The translations under genes were made by a program, and so were the position numbers. This document shows, piece after piece, positions 7,991-17,965 of a DNA stretch of 64,000 nt. The notes under the pieces are model-generated. The model worked only from the letters and a program-made list of their open reading frames with translations. It made no database searches and was not told the DNA's origin. The stretch comes from Azohydromonas sediminis (GTDB lineage: Bacteria > Pseudomonadota > Gammaproteobacteria > Burkholderiales > Burkholderiaceae_C), in the NCBI RefSeq assembly GCF_003574675.1, contig NZ_QOAZ01000009.1, positions 56,512-120,511 of the forward strand, given 5' to 3'. The first letter of the stretch is position 1; every line of letters starts with the position of its first letter.

Positions 7991-9337
7991 ATGCCCGTCA
8001 CCCGCCGTCGCCTGCTGCTCGTCGTGCCGGCCGCGCTCGCGCTGCCGACGCTCGCGCCGGCGGCAGCGCTGCGCGTGCCGCCGCTGGCGCTGCAGTCGTG
8101 GCGGCTGCCCAACGGGCTGCAGGTGTATGCGCTGCCCGATGCGGCGGCGGCCACCGTCAGCGTGCAGGTCTGGTACCGCGTCGGCGCCAAGGACGACCCG
8201 CCGGGGCGCTCGGGCTTCGCGCACCTGTTCGAGCACCTGATGTACAAGGGCACGCGCCACATGCCCGCCGAGACGATCGACCGCCTGACCGAGGACGTCG
8301 GCGGGCAGAACAACGCGTTCACCGTCGACGACGTCACGGTCTATCACAGCGAGGTGCCGGCCAACCACCTCGAGCCACTGCTGTGGGCCGAGGCCGAGCG
8401 CATGGCGCACCTCGAGGTCGATCAGGCCAGCCTCGACAGCGAGCGCCACGTCGTCGTCGAGGAGTACCGCGAGCGCGTGCTCGCCGACCCCTACGGCCGC
8501 TTCTTCGAGGCGTTGCCCGCGCTCGCGTTCGACGTGCACCCGTACCGCCGCGGCGTGATCGGCCGCATCGACGACCTGCGCGCGGCCACGCTCGACGACG
8601 TGCGCGCGTTCCACCGCACCTACTACCGCCCCGACAACGCGGCGCTGATCGTCGCCGGCGGGTTCGACGTGGCCGACCTCGCGCGCTGGGTGCAGCGCCA
8701 CTTCGGGCCGGTCGAGGCGCCGGGCACGCCGATCCCGCGCGTCGCGGTCGTCGAGCCGCCGCGCCGGCGCGACGAGGCGCGGCGGCTGGCTGCGCCGCAC
8801 GTGCCGCTGCCGGCCGTGGCGCTGGTGTGGCGCGCGCCGGGCGCCGCGCACCGCGACGCCGCTGCGCTGCAGGTCGCGTCGGCGCTGCTGGCCGGCGGCC
8901 ACTCGTCGCGGCTGCATGCGGCGCTGGTGCGCGAGCGTCACCTCGCGAATGCGGTCGGCTTCGGTGCCGACCTGCGTGCCGACGCCGGCACGCTGGCCGG
9001 CTGGGCGATCGCCGCCGGTGGCGTGCCACCGGCACGGCTGCTGGGCGTGCTCGCCGCCGAGACGCTGCGACTGGCCGAGAAGCCGCCGTCGGCGGCGGAA
9101 CTGGCCAAGGTGCGCGCGCAGCTGACGACGGCCGCACTCGTCGAGCGCGAGACGCCGGCCGGCCGCGCCGAGGCGCTCGGCTGGGCACTCGTGCTGCGCG
9201 GCGACGCGCACGCGGCCGACCGCGCGCTCGACGAGCTGCAAGCCGTCACCGCGGCCGACGTGCAGCGCGTCGCGCGTGAACACCTGCTGCGGGCACGCCG
9301 CGTCGCGCTGACCTACGTGCAGGGTGCCCCCGGGTGA
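7991..9337 (+). CDS. M16-family zinc metallopeptidase (active subunit)
   Basis: A 448-residue peptidase with an N-terminal signal peptide (twin-Arg-like TRRRLLLVVPAALALPTLAPA). The inverted zinc motif HxxEH is intact (HLFEH at residues 78-82), followed by the downstream Glu region RHVVVEEYRERV. The two M16 half-domains are both present. It is expected to act in the periplasm on small peptides or unfolded chains. The next gene overlaps its stop (GTGA) and encodes a partner half, as in heterodimeric bacterial M16B peptidases. An in-frame GTG four codons upstream of ATG 7991 is an alternative start. Confidence 0.9.
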   Translation: MPVTRRRLLLVVPAALALPTLAPAAALRVPPLALQSWRLPNGLQVYALPDAAAATVSVQVWYRVGAKDDPPGRSGFAHLFEHLMYKGTRHMPAETIDRLTEDVGGQNNAFTVDDVTVYHSEVPANHLEPLLWAEAERMAHLEVDQASLDSERHVVVEEYRERVLADPYGRFFEALPALAFDVHPYRRGVIGRIDDLRAATLDDVRAFHRTYYRPDNAALIVAGGFDVADLARWVQRHFGPVEAPGTPIPRVAVVEPPRRRDEARRLAAPHVPLPAVALVWRAPGAAHRDAAALQVASALLAGGHSSRLHAALVRERHLANAVGFGADLRADAGTLAGWAIAAGGVPPARLLGVLAAETLRLAEKPPSAAELAKVRAQLTTAALVERETPAGRAEALGWALVLRGDAHAADRALDELQAVTAADVQRVAREHLLRARRVALTYVQGAPG

Positions 9338-10887
9338 GCACCGCGCCCGCGGCGGCCGCCGGCGCGCGCGGGGGCGCGAGCGCTCGCGCGCACGGCCGGC
9401 CTTTTGCGTGCCTGCCGCGCGCACGGCACGTGGCGCTCGTGCTGCTCGCTGCCGCGATGGCGCTCGTCGGCGTGCCGAGCGCGCACGCGACAACCGCCAC
9501 CCCGCCGCCGCCTGCCGCTGCGCGGCCGCTCGCGCTGCCGCCGCTGCACGAGATCACGCTCGACAACGGCCTCGCGACGATCGTCGCTGCGCGCCCCGGG
9601 CTGCCGCTGGTCACGGTGGCGATCGTGCTGCGCGCCGGCGCCGCGTCCGACCCGCCGGGCCGCGCTGGGCTCGCCGCCGCGACGGCGGCGCTGCTCGCGC
9701 GCGGCGCGCAGCGCGGCGGGCGGCGCGTCGATGCGGCGGCGCTCGCGCGCCAGGCCGAGGCGCTCGGTGCGAGCCTCGACACCGCGCACGGCTGGCACAG
9801 CGTCAGCGTCTCGATGACGGTGGCCACGCCGCAGCTCGACGCCGCGCTCGCGTTGCTGGCCGACGTCGTGCGCCGCCCGCTGCTGGCCGCCAACGAGTTG
9901 GCGCGCTGGCGGTTGCAGGCACTCGACGACCTCGACCTCGCGCGGGCCAACCCCGCCGCCGTCGCCGCGCGCGTCGCACGCCGGCTGCACTGGGGCACGA
10001 GCCCCTACGGCGCGGTGACGACGCCGGCGTCGCTGTGGCGGCTCACGCGCGACGACGTCGTCGCGTTCCACCGCCGCGCCGCGCGCCCCGACCGCGCGCT
10101 GCTCGTGCTGGCCGGCGACGTCACGCCGGCGCAGGCCCTCGCGCTCGCGCGCCGGCACCTGGGCGACTGGCGGGCGCCGACCCGCGCGGCCATTGCCGAC
10201 GACGCACCGCGCCCGGCCGCGCCGATGGCCGTGCGCGAGGCGTGGGTCGACATGCCCGGTGCCGGCCAGAGCAGCGTCGTCGTCGCGGCGCCGTGGGTCG
10301 CGCTCGGCGACGCCGACCTGCGCGTCGCGCAGGTGGCCGCGGCCGTGCTCGGCGGCGGCTACTCGGCGCGGCTGAACCAGCAGGTGCGCATCCGCCGCGG
10401 GCTGAGCTACGGCGTGTTCGCCGACGGCGAGGCCTTCGCCGGCGGCGGCTGGTGGAGCGCCACCGCGCAGACCGACCACGCCACCGCGGCCGAGGTGCTG
10501 CGGCTGATCCGCGACGAAGTCGAGCGCCTGGCGCGCGACGCACCGCAGCCCGGCGAACTGGCCGCGCGCAAGGCGGCGCTGGTGGGGGGCTTCGCACGGG
10601 CGTGGGAGACGACGGCCGGCATCGCCGCGCTGCTCGCCGGCCACTGGGCCGCCGACCGCCCGTGGGGCGCATTGGCCGCCTACCCCGACGAGATCGGCGC
10701 CGTGACGGCCGAGCAGGTGCGCGACTTCGCCGCGCGCCGCTGGCCGCCGCAGGTGCTGCGCGCCGTCGTCGCCGGCGACCTCGCAGCCGCCGGTGCCGCA
10801 GTACCGCCTCCCACGGAGCACACGTGGCGCCTGCCGCACACCGAACTCGACTTCGACCGCGCGCAACTCGTCGCCGAGCCGCCCTGA
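9334..10887 (+). CDS. M16-family peptidase homologue without zinc site (non-catalytic subunit)
   Basis: A 517-residue protein with a cleavable N-terminal hydrophobic stretch (about residues 31-52) and the M16 fold: ITLDNGLATIVAARPGLPLVTVAIVLRAG at the start of the domain, and SYGVFADGEAF in the second half. Where its partner has HxxEH it reads GLAAATAAL, so the zinc ligands and general base are missing. In known pairs of this kind the non-catalytic chain builds the closed chamber together with the active one. GTG start overlaps the stop of the active subunit; coupling keeps the two at equal amounts. Confidence 0.88.
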   Translation: MSTAPAAAAGARGGASARAHGRPFACLPRARHVALVLLAAAMALVGVPSAHATTATPPPPAAARPLALPPLHEITLDNGLATIVAARPGLPLVTVAIVLRAGAASDPPGRAGLAAATAALLARGAQRGGRRVDAAALARQAEALGASLDTAHGWHSVSVSMTVATPQLDAALALLADVVRRPLLAANELARWRLQALDDLDLARANPAAVAARVARRLHWGTSPYGAVTTPASLWRLTRDDVVAFHRRAARPDRALLVLAGDVTPAQALALARRHLGDWRAPTRAAIADDAPRPAAPMAVREAWVDMPGAGQSSVVVAAPWVALGDADLRVAQVAAAVLGGGYSARLNQQVRIRRGLSYGVFADGEAFAGGGWWSATAQTDHATAAEVLRLIRDEVERLARDAPQPGELAARKAALVGGFARAWETTAGIAALLAGHWAADRPWGALAAYPDEIGAVTAEQVRDFAARRWPPQVLRAVVAGDLAAAGAAVPPPTEHTWRLPHTELDFDRAQLVAEPP

Positions 10888-10965
10888 CGCGCCGGCGCAC
10901 GGCCGTTACGCCGCCGTTACCGCCGCGGTGCGAAGCACGCCGCAGCGGGCCTCGAGAATGCCGGC

Positions 10966-11634
10966 ATGCCGCGCACGACCCCTGCCGATCCGGCACATGC
11001 CCCGCGACTTGCGCGTCTTGCGCGCTGTCGCACGCTGGCCGGCCTGGTGGCCACGCTGGCGCTGGGGGCCTGCGGTGGGGGCGGCGGCGACACCGCCGAC
11101 GCACCGCCGGCGCTGGCGACGGGCGACAGCGCCACCGCGCCGGCCGCTCCGAGCCCATCACCGCCACTGCCTCCCGCCCCCGCGACCGCCACGGCCAGCG
11201 CCACCTGCGGGCTGACCAACTTCGCGGCGCTGGCGCTGCAGCGCATCAACGCGCTGCGCGCCGGCGGCGCGACCTGCGGCAGCACGACCTACGCGCCAGC
11301 GCCGGCGCTGGCGTGGCACGCGCAGCTCGACGCGGCTGCGGCCGGCCACGCGGCCGACATGGCCGCGCGCAACTACTTCAGCCACACGAGCCCCGAAGGC
11401 GTCGGCCCCGGCACGCGCATCACCAACGCAGGCTACGCCTGGCGCACCTACGGCGAGAACATCGCCGCCGGCTACGGTAGCGTCGAGGCCGTCGTCGCCG
11501 CGTGGGCCGCGAGCCCCGGCCACTGCGCGAACCTGATGAACCCGAACGTGCAGCACATGGCGCTGGCCTGCGCGCGCGCGACCGGCGCCGGTTACGCCAC
11601 CTACTGGACGCTGAACCTCGCCGCGCCGCGCTGA
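10966..11634 (+). CDS. CAP-domain (SCP/PR1) lipoprotein
   Basis: A 222-residue lipoprotein. Signal peptide with lipobox LGAC (Cys at residue 36), then a Gly/Ala/Pro-rich spacer and a CAP domain from about residue 95: INALRAGG, HAADMAARNYFSHTSPEG, GENIAAGY and the closing HCANLMNP. The His and Glu residues typical of the CAP cavity are present. CAP proteins are secreted or surface-bound, with varied roles (lipid binding, protease-like, matrix interaction); none can be assigned here. A GAGAAT element ends 6 bases before the ATG, consistent with a very short or absent leader. Confidence 0.88.
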   Translation: MPRTTPADPAHAPRLARLARCRTLAGLVATLALGACGGGGGDTADAPPALATGDSATAPAAPSPSPPLPPAPATATASATCGLTNFAALALQRINALRAGGATCGSTTYAPAPALAWHAQLDAAAAGHAADMAARNYFSHTSPEGVGPGTRITNAGYAWRTYGENIAAGYGSVEAVVAAWAASPGHCANLMNPNVQHMALACARATGAGYATYWTLNLAAPR

Positions 11635-11799
11635 ACGCGGCGCCGAAGCACGAGCCCGCGCATTCGGCGGCGATGCGCGAGTGGGGCAGCGGGCCGGCCT
11701 CGGACATCGGTGCCCGGCGAGTGAACGGCAGGGATAGCGGGTGTTTCGCCCGTCTACACGGCGCCATCGGGCAGGCGCCGCAGGCCCGACAATGCGCCC

Positions 11800-12015
11800 A
11801 TGACCGTCTTCTACTGGGTGATGGGCGTGCTGATCGTCGGCACCTTCGTGCCGTCGGCGCTGTACTTCGTGCTCTACGGCGTCGCCGGCGAAGACGCCTG
11901 CCTGCGCCGTGCGCGCACGCTGTGGGGCTTCACGCGGGTGTTCTCGCTGCTGGCGTTCAACATCCTCATCTGGGGCCACGTCGCCGTCGGTCTGTGGAAC
12001 ATCTGGTTCTCCTGA
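11800..12015 (+). CDS. Small two-helix membrane protein
   Basis: A 71-residue protein with two predicted transmembrane helices (about residues 3-28 and 46-69) joined by a short charged loop. No family is recognised. The start is well supported by a GACAAT -10-like element at 11788-11793 that ends 6 bases before the ATG, a placement repeated at several other genes of this window. It stands alone, 165 bases behind the CAP lipoprotein; nothing recognisable lies in that gap. Confidence 0.7.
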   Translation: MTVFYWVMGVLIVGTFVPSALYFVLYGVAGEDACLRRARTLWGFTRVFSLLAFNILIWGHVAVGLWNIWFS

Positions 12016-12278
12016 CGACGCAGGCACGCCCGCGTTGAGCGCGCCGGCACGGCGCGGCGAGGGCCACGTCGACGTGACCGGGCCGCCGGTCTCGTGCGGC
12101 GGCAGCACTCGACGGCGAGGTGCCGACCTTGCCGTCGATGCGGTGGAGACACGTGTATCAAGCGGTGACGCCAGTGAATCCGTCACGGTCGGTGGCGCGC
12201 GATCCCCCGAACCGGGCAATGCGGGGGCGGGCGCCGGTGTCGAAGATGCGGCCATCGGCATCGACCCGGGAGAACGCG

Positions 12279-12524
12279 ATGAAAGCAGAGGTGACCGCGA
12301 CGCCCGCGCCCGCACACGGCGCTTGCGAATCGATCGCGCAGGAGCGCCTGGGCATCCACGTGCCCGACGGCTACGTCGGTCCGCTGCTGCTGTCGGGGAC
12401 CGGCCGCACCGTCTGGTGGACCGGCCGCGTGGCCATCGGCCTGCGCTACGAGCCGCCGCCGCGCGTCGAGCCGCAGGGGCAGGCGGCGACGTGGGTGCAA
12501 CAGATGCTGCTGGCCACGCGCTGA
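12279..12524 (+). CDS. Small hypothetical protein (81 aa)
   Basis: An 81-residue protein of mixed composition (RLGIHVPDGYVGPLLL, VWWTGRVAIGLRY) that resembles real protein more than a GC-rich shadow frame. A GGGAGA ribosome-binding site precedes ATG 12279, and a perfect 9-bp hairpin lies six bases after the stop. No family recognised. The 263 bases before it hold no convincing gene; an in-frame upstream ATG at 12120 would add a tail of poor composition and is not preferred. Confidence 0.55.
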   Translation: MKAEVTATPAPAHGACESIAQERLGIHVPDGYVGPLLLSGTGRTVWWTGRVAIGLRYEPPPRVEPQGQAATWVQQMLLATR

Positions 12525-12530
12525 CGGCGG

Positions 12531-12552
12531 CGCGGCAGGCCGCCCTGCCGCG
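12531..12552. terminator. Perfect 9-bp hairpin between convergent genes
   Basis: CGCGGCAGG and CCTGCCGCG pair perfectly around a CCGC loop, between the end of the 81-aa gene and the end of glpK. There is no U tract, so efficient Rho-independent termination is uncertain; it may act as a two-way transcription barrier or RNA 3'-end stabiliser. Confidence 0.45.
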
Positions 12553-12561
12553 TTCGCGCCG

Positions 12562-14058
<1,497 letters not shown>

Positions 14059-14149
14059 CGCGGGGCTCCAGCCACGGGGTCGCGTGCAGGATAGCCGCCG
14101 CACGCCCGGCGCGGCATCGCGGCCGACCCGCAGCGACAATGCGCGCCCC

Positions 14150-15136
14150 ATGCCACACCGCACCGCGCTCGTCACCGGCACCCTGTTCGCGCTCGCGGCG
14201 GGGCTGATGTGGGGCCTCGTCTTCGTCGCGCCGGTGCTGCTGGCCGACTACCCGCCGGCGCTGCTGTCGTTCGCGCGCTACCTGGCGTTCGGTCTGATCG
14301 CGCTGCCGCTGGCGTGGCTCGACCGCCAGCGCCTGCGCCAGCTCACGCGCGCCGACTGGGTGCAGGCGCTCGAGCTCGCGCTGGTGGGCAACGTCGTCTA
14401 CTACCTGTTCCTCGCCGGTGCGATCCAGCACGCCGGTGCGCCGCTGCCGACGATGATCATCGGCACGCTGCCGGTCGCGATCGCGGTGAGCTCCAACCTG
14501 CGCGACGCGCGCCGCGACGGCCGCCTGCCGTGGGCGCGGCTGGCGCCGTCGCTGCTGGTGATCGCCGCCGGCATCGCGCTCGTCAACCAGGCCGAGCTCG
14601 CGCACCTGCGCGACGACCCGGCGGCCGACCTCGGCCGCTACGCGCTCGGTGCGCTGCTGGCGGTCGGCGCGGTGGCCTGCTGGACCTGGTACCCGATCCG
14701 CAACGCCGACTGGCTGCGCGCGCACCCCGACCGTTCGCCCACCGTGTGTGCCACTGCGCAGGGCGTGGCGACGCTGCCGCTGGCGGTGGCGGGCTTCGCC
14801 GGCTACTGGGCCTGGAGCGCGGCCAGCGGCAGCGCGTTCGCGATGCCGTGGGGACCGCGGCCGCAGCTGTTCGTCGGCCTGATGCTGGCCATCGGGCTGC
14901 TCGCGTCGTGGCTCGGCACGCTGTGCTGGAACGCGGCTAGCCAGCGGCTGCCGACGACGCTGACGGGCCAGCTGATCGTGTTCGAGACGCTGTCGGCGCT
15001 GGCCTACGCGCTCGCGCTGCGCGGCGCGTGGCCCGACACTGCGACGCTGGCCGGCATCGCGCTGCTGGTGGCCGGCGTCGTGCTCGCGCTGCGCGTGCGG
15101 CCGGTGCCGCTGGCGGCCGACGCGCACGCCGCCTGA
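14150..15136 (+). CDS. EamA/DMT-superfamily transporter
   Basis: A 328-residue integral membrane protein with ten predicted helices arranged as two EamA repeats (first about residues 10-150, second about 170-315). EamA proteins export amino acids, nucleosides or other small metabolites across the inner membrane; the substrate here cannot be deduced. It is divergent from glpK with 91 bases between starts. A GACAAT element at 14135-14140 lies 9 bases before the ATG. Confidence 0.85.
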   Translation: MPHRTALVTGTLFALAAGLMWGLVFVAPVLLADYPPALLSFARYLAFGLIALPLAWLDRQRLRQLTRADWVQALELALVGNVVYYLFLAGAIQHAGAPLPTMIIGTLPVAIAVSSNLRDARRDGRLPWARLAPSLLVIAAGIALVNQAELAHLRDDPAADLGRYALGALLAVGAVACWTWYPIRNADWLRAHPDRSPTVCATAQGVATLPLAVAGFAGYWAWSAASGSAFAMPWGPRPQLFVGLMLAIGLLASWLGTLCWNAASQRLPTTLTGQLIVFETLSALAYALALRGAWPDTATLAGIALLVAGVVLALRVRPVPLAADAHAA

Positions 15137-15165
15137 AGGGGCATCGGCGCCGCCGGCGCAGCGGT

Positions 15166-15179
15166 TTGACTTCGATCAA
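15166..15179 (+). promoter_or_regulatory. FNR/ANR-type binding site
   Basis: TTGACTTCGATCAA matches the FNR/ANR consensus TTGAT-N4-ATCAA with one mismatch. If transcription starts at the ATG of the next gene, as the GAAGAT -10-like element at 15201-15206 implies, the site is centred near -41, the class II activator position. This suggests induction of the following small gene at low oxygen. Confidence 0.6.
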
Positions 15180-15212
15180 CGTCGGCGCCGGCGCGGCGGC
15201 GAAGATGCGCAC

Positions 15213-15518
15213 ATGGCCCACCGCATGATCCCGATCCACCCCGCCGGCGCCGCGCCGACGGTGCTGCCGCCGACGCTGGTCGGCGAGCCGGGGCGCGTGC
15301 GCGGCCTGCTGACGGCCCTGGAGCGCGCCGTGTGCGGCGAAGTCGGCCGCGCGCTGCCCGCCGGGGCGTGGCTGCGCGAGTTGCGCGTCGACGACGACGA
15401 GGCCGTCGTCGCGCTGGCGCCGGCCGTGGGGCGGCCCGAGGTGGTGCAGGTCGCGTTCGAGACGCTGCGCCGGCTGCTGCGCGACACCGACATCTACGTC
15501 GGCGCGGCGCGGCACTGA
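15213..15518 (+). CDS. Small conserved-looking protein under a probable FNR box
   Basis: A 101-residue soluble protein: a Pro-rich N terminus, a helix (GRVRGLLTALERAV), two strands (LRELRVDDDEAVVAL) and a long C-terminal helix ending LLRDTDIYVGAARH. The beta-alpha pattern faintly recalls small MIP18/DUF59-like proteins, but the family Cys is missing and I do not assign it. An FNR/ANR-type site sits upstream at the class II distance and the -10-like element ends six bases before the ATG. It is convergent with the glycolate operon. Confidence 0.65.
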   Translation: MAHRMIPIHPAGAAPTVLPPTLVGEPGRVRGLLTALERAVCGEVGRALPAGAWLRELRVDDDEAVVALAPAVGRPEVVQVAFETLRRLLRDTDIYVGAARH

Positions 15519-15570
15519 CGACGGCACAACGCTCCCAAGCCCGCGCTGAGTCCCCGCCCGTCGTGCCGTG

Positions 15571-15592
15571 GCGGCCTGCGCAGGCAGGCCGC
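15571..15592. terminator. 8-bp hairpin between convergent genes
   Basis: GCGGCCTG and CAGGCCGC pair perfectly around a six-base loop, between the orphan small gene and the end of glcF. No U tract follows on either strand. It probably serves as a shared 3'-end structure for the two convergent transcripts. Confidence 0.4.
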
Positions 15593-15604
15593 GCGCCGCG
15601 GCCT

Positions 15605-16864
15605 TCAGCCCAGCGCCTCGTCGACGACCTCGACCCAGTGCTTCACCGGCAGCGGCGTGCCGGTCTGCAGGTGCTGGATGCAGCCGATGTTGGCCGAGAC
15701 GATGACCTGCGCATCGATCGGGGCCAGCGCCTGCAGCTTGCGGTCGCGCAGCTGGTAGGCCAGTTCGGGCTGCAGCACGCTGTAGGTGCCGGCCGAGCCG
15801 CAGCACAGGTGGCTGTCGCTCGGCGCGAGCTGCACGTCGAAACCGAGTGCGCGCAGGTGCGTCTCGACGCCGCCGCGCAGCTTCTGCCCGTGCTGCAGCG
15901 TGCACGGCGGGTGGAAGGCGAGCCGCTTGACCGGCACGCCGCGCGCCCCGGCGGCTTCGGCCGCGTGCGCGAGGCGCTCGCGCAGCGCCGGCACCAGGTC
16001 GGGCAGCAGTTCGCTGAGGTCCTTCGTCAGCGCGCTGACGAGTCGGGCCTTGTCGGCGTAGTCGAGGTCGTGCGCCAGCGCGTGGCCGTACTCCTTGACG
16101 GTGACGCCGCAGCCCGAGGCGTTCATCACGATCGCTTCGACCTCGCCGCGCTGCACCAGCGGCCACCACGCGTCGACGTTGCGCCGCATGTCGTCCAGGC
16201 CGCCCGCCGTGTCGCCCAGGTGCGTGCGCAGCGCGCCGCAGCAGCCCGCGCCGTCGGCCACCAGCGTCTGGATGCCGGCGGCGTCGAGCACGCGCGCGGT
16301 GGCGCTGTTGACGTTGGGCATCATCGCCGGCTGCACGCAGCCCAGCAGCAGCAGCACCTTGCGCGGGTGCGTCTGCGTCGGCCAGCGGTGCGCGCGCGCC
16401 GGGGCCTTCGCCGGGACCTTGTTCCTGAGCGCCTGTGGCAGCAGCGGCCGCGCGAGCTGGCCGAGCTTCAGCGCCGGCGCGAACAGCGGCGACGTCAGCC
16501 CCTCCTTCAGCAGCCAGCGCACCGCGCGCTCGCCGGCCGGCCGCTCGACGCGCTGCTCGACGATCTGGCGTCCGATGTCGACCAGGTGCCCGTACTGCAC
16601 GCCGCTCGGGCACGTCGTCTCGCAGTTGCGGCACGTCAGGCAGCGGTCGAGGTGCAGCTGCGTCTTGCGCGTGACCGGCGCGCCTTCGAGCACCTGCTTG
16701 ATCAGGTAGATGCGCCCGCGCGGGCCGTCGAGCTCGTCGCCGAGCAGCTGGTACGTCGGACACGTGGCGGTGCAGAAGCCGCAGTGGACGCACTTGCGCA
16801 GGATCGCCTCGGCCTCCTGGCCTTCGCGGGTGTGCTTGAACTCGTCGGCGAGCGCGGTTTGCAT
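15605..16864 (-). CDS. glcF: Glycolate oxidase iron-sulfur subunit
   Basis: A 419-residue protein. Two [4Fe-4S] motifs lie near the N terminus (Cys 25, 28, 31, 35 and Cys 75, 78, 81, 85), followed by two CCG-type cysteine-rich domains (GAGCCGALRTHLG and SHLCCGSAGTY). This is the classical GlcF layout. It passes electrons from GlcD/GlcE to the membrane quinone pool while glycolate is oxidised to glyoxylate. It is the last gene of the operon, 17 bases after lrgB. The ATG at 16864 precedes the conserved MQTALADEFKHTREG; the open frame upstream is only the shadow of lrgB. Confidence 0.96.
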   Translation of the reverse strand: MQTALADEFKHTREGQEAEAILRKCVHCGFCTATCPTYQLLGDELDGPRGRIYLIKQVLEGAPVTRKTQLHLDRCLTCRNCETTCPSGVQYGHLVDIGRQIVEQRVERPAGERAVRWLLKEGLTSPLFAPALKLGQLARPLLPQALRNKVPAKAPARAHRWPTQTHPRKVLLLLGCVQPAMMPNVNSATARVLDAAGIQTLVADGAGCCGALRTHLGDTAGGLDDMRRNVDAWWPLVQRGEVEAIVMNASGCGVTVKEYGHALAHDLDYADKARLVSALTKDLSELLPDLVPALRERLAHAAEAAGARGVPVKRLAFHPPCTLQHGQKLRGGVETHLRALGFDVQLAPSDSHLCCGSAGTYSVLQPELAYQLRDRKLQALAPIDAQVIVSANIGCIQHLQTGTPLPVKHWVEVVDEALG

Positions 16865-16881
16865 GGAACCTCGGTGGAACG

Positions 16882-17595
16882 TCAGAACAGCCGGAACGCC
16901 AGCGGCAGCAGCAGCGCGGCGAGCACGACCTGCAGGCCGAGCGCGAGCCCGGCGTAGGCACCGGCGTCGGGGTCGACCTGCAGCGCGCGCGCCGCGCCGA
17001 GGCCGTGCGACGCGGTGCCGAGCGCGAAGCCGCGCACCGCGCCCGGCGGCACGCGCAGCGCGTCGAACAGGTACTTCGCGCTGACCGCGCCCGTCATGCC
17101 GGTGAGCACCGCGAACGCGGCGGCCAGCGCCGGGATGCCGCCGATCTGCTCGGCGATGCCCATCGCCACCGGCGCCGTGACCGACTTCGGCGCGAGCGAC
17201 AGCACGACGTCGCGCGGCAGGTCGAGCGCGAGCCCCAGCGCCACCGCGCTCGCCGCCGCGGCGCCGCCGCCGGCCAGCGCGGCGAGCACGATCGGGCCCG
17301 CGCGCCGGCGCAGCTCGGCGCGGCGCTGCCACAGCGGCCACGCGAGCGCGACGACCGCGGGTCCGAGCAGGAAGTGGATGAACTGCGCGCCCGAGAAGTA
17401 GGTCGGGTACGGCGTCGCGGTGGCCCACAGCAGCACGGCGAGCACGACGACGGTGACCAGCACCGGGTTGGCCCACGGCGGCTGGCCCAGCCGCTGCGCG
17501 AGCCCCTGCGCGCCGACGTAGACGGTGAGCGTGGCCGTCAGCCCGAACAGCGGCGTGGCCGACAGGTAGACCCACAGCTCGACGAAGCTCTGCAC
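16882..17595 (-). CDS. lrgB: LrgB-family membrane protein, probable glycolate transporter subunit
   Basis: A 237-residue protein with seven or more hydrophobic segments and the LrgB signature (SLAPKSVTAPVAMGIAEQIGG near residues 130-150; ASHGLGAARAL near 190). LrgAB/CidAB proteins were first linked to murein hydrolase control; B. subtilis members transport pyruvate, and the plant chloroplast fusion PLGG1 (LrgA joined to LrgB) carries glycolate and glycerate. Its place between glcE and glcF makes glycolate the likely substrate (inference). GTG start, 9 bases after lrgA. Confidence 0.9.
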   Translation of the reverse strand: MQSFVELWVYLSATPLFGLTATLTVYVGAQGLAQRLGQPPWANPVLVTVVVLAVLLWATATPYPTYFSGAQFIHFLLGPAVVALAWPLWQRRAELRRRAGPIVLAALAGGGAAAASAVALGLALDLPRDVVLSLAPKSVTAPVAMGIAEQIGGIPALAAAFAVLTGMTGAVSAKYLFDALRVPPGAVRGFALGTASHGLGAARALQVDPDAGAYAGLALGLQVVLAALLLPLAFRLF

Positions 17596-17604
17596 GGCCG
17601 TCCC

Positions 17605-17955
17605 TCAGGCCTGCGCCGGGCCGGGCAGCAGCGCGCGCAGCACGAGCGCCGTCACCGCGAGGCCGACCCACGTCGACAGCACGACGGCCACCGCCATGCG
17701 CACGCCGAAGCGCGCGATCAGGTCCAGGTGCACGACGACGCCGACGCCCACCGGCACGAACAGCAGCGACAGGTGCGCGAGCAGCGCGTCGGCCGCAGCG
17801 GCCACCGGGCGGCGCAGCGCCTCGACACGCAGCAGCGCCACGAGGATCAGCAGCCCGAGCACCGGCCCCGGCAGCGGCGCGTGCGTCAGCCGCGCGAGCG
17901 CCTCGCCGGCCGACTGGCACAGCAGCAGCACCGCGAGGCCCCGCAACGCGTCCAT
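17605..17955 (-). CDS. lrgA: LrgA/CidA-family membrane protein, partner of LrgB
   Basis: A 116-residue protein with four predicted transmembrane helices and the LrgA features LPGPVLGLLILVALL and LLFVPVGVGVVVHLDL. It starts 10 bases after glcE and ends 9 bases before lrgB, so the pair is embedded in the glycolate oxidase transcription unit. LrgA and LrgB act together; in plants they occur as one fused glycolate/glycerate transporter. No LytSR-type two-component system, the usual neighbour when the role is autolysis, is present nearby, which favours a transport role. Confidence 0.9.
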   Translation of the reverse strand: MDALRGLAVLLLCQSAGEALARLTHAPLPGPVLGLLILVALLRVEALRRPVAAAADALLAHLSLLFVPVGVGVVVHLDLIARFGVRMAVAVVLSTWVGLAVTALVLRALLPGPAQA

Positions 17956-17965
17956 CGGCGATCGC

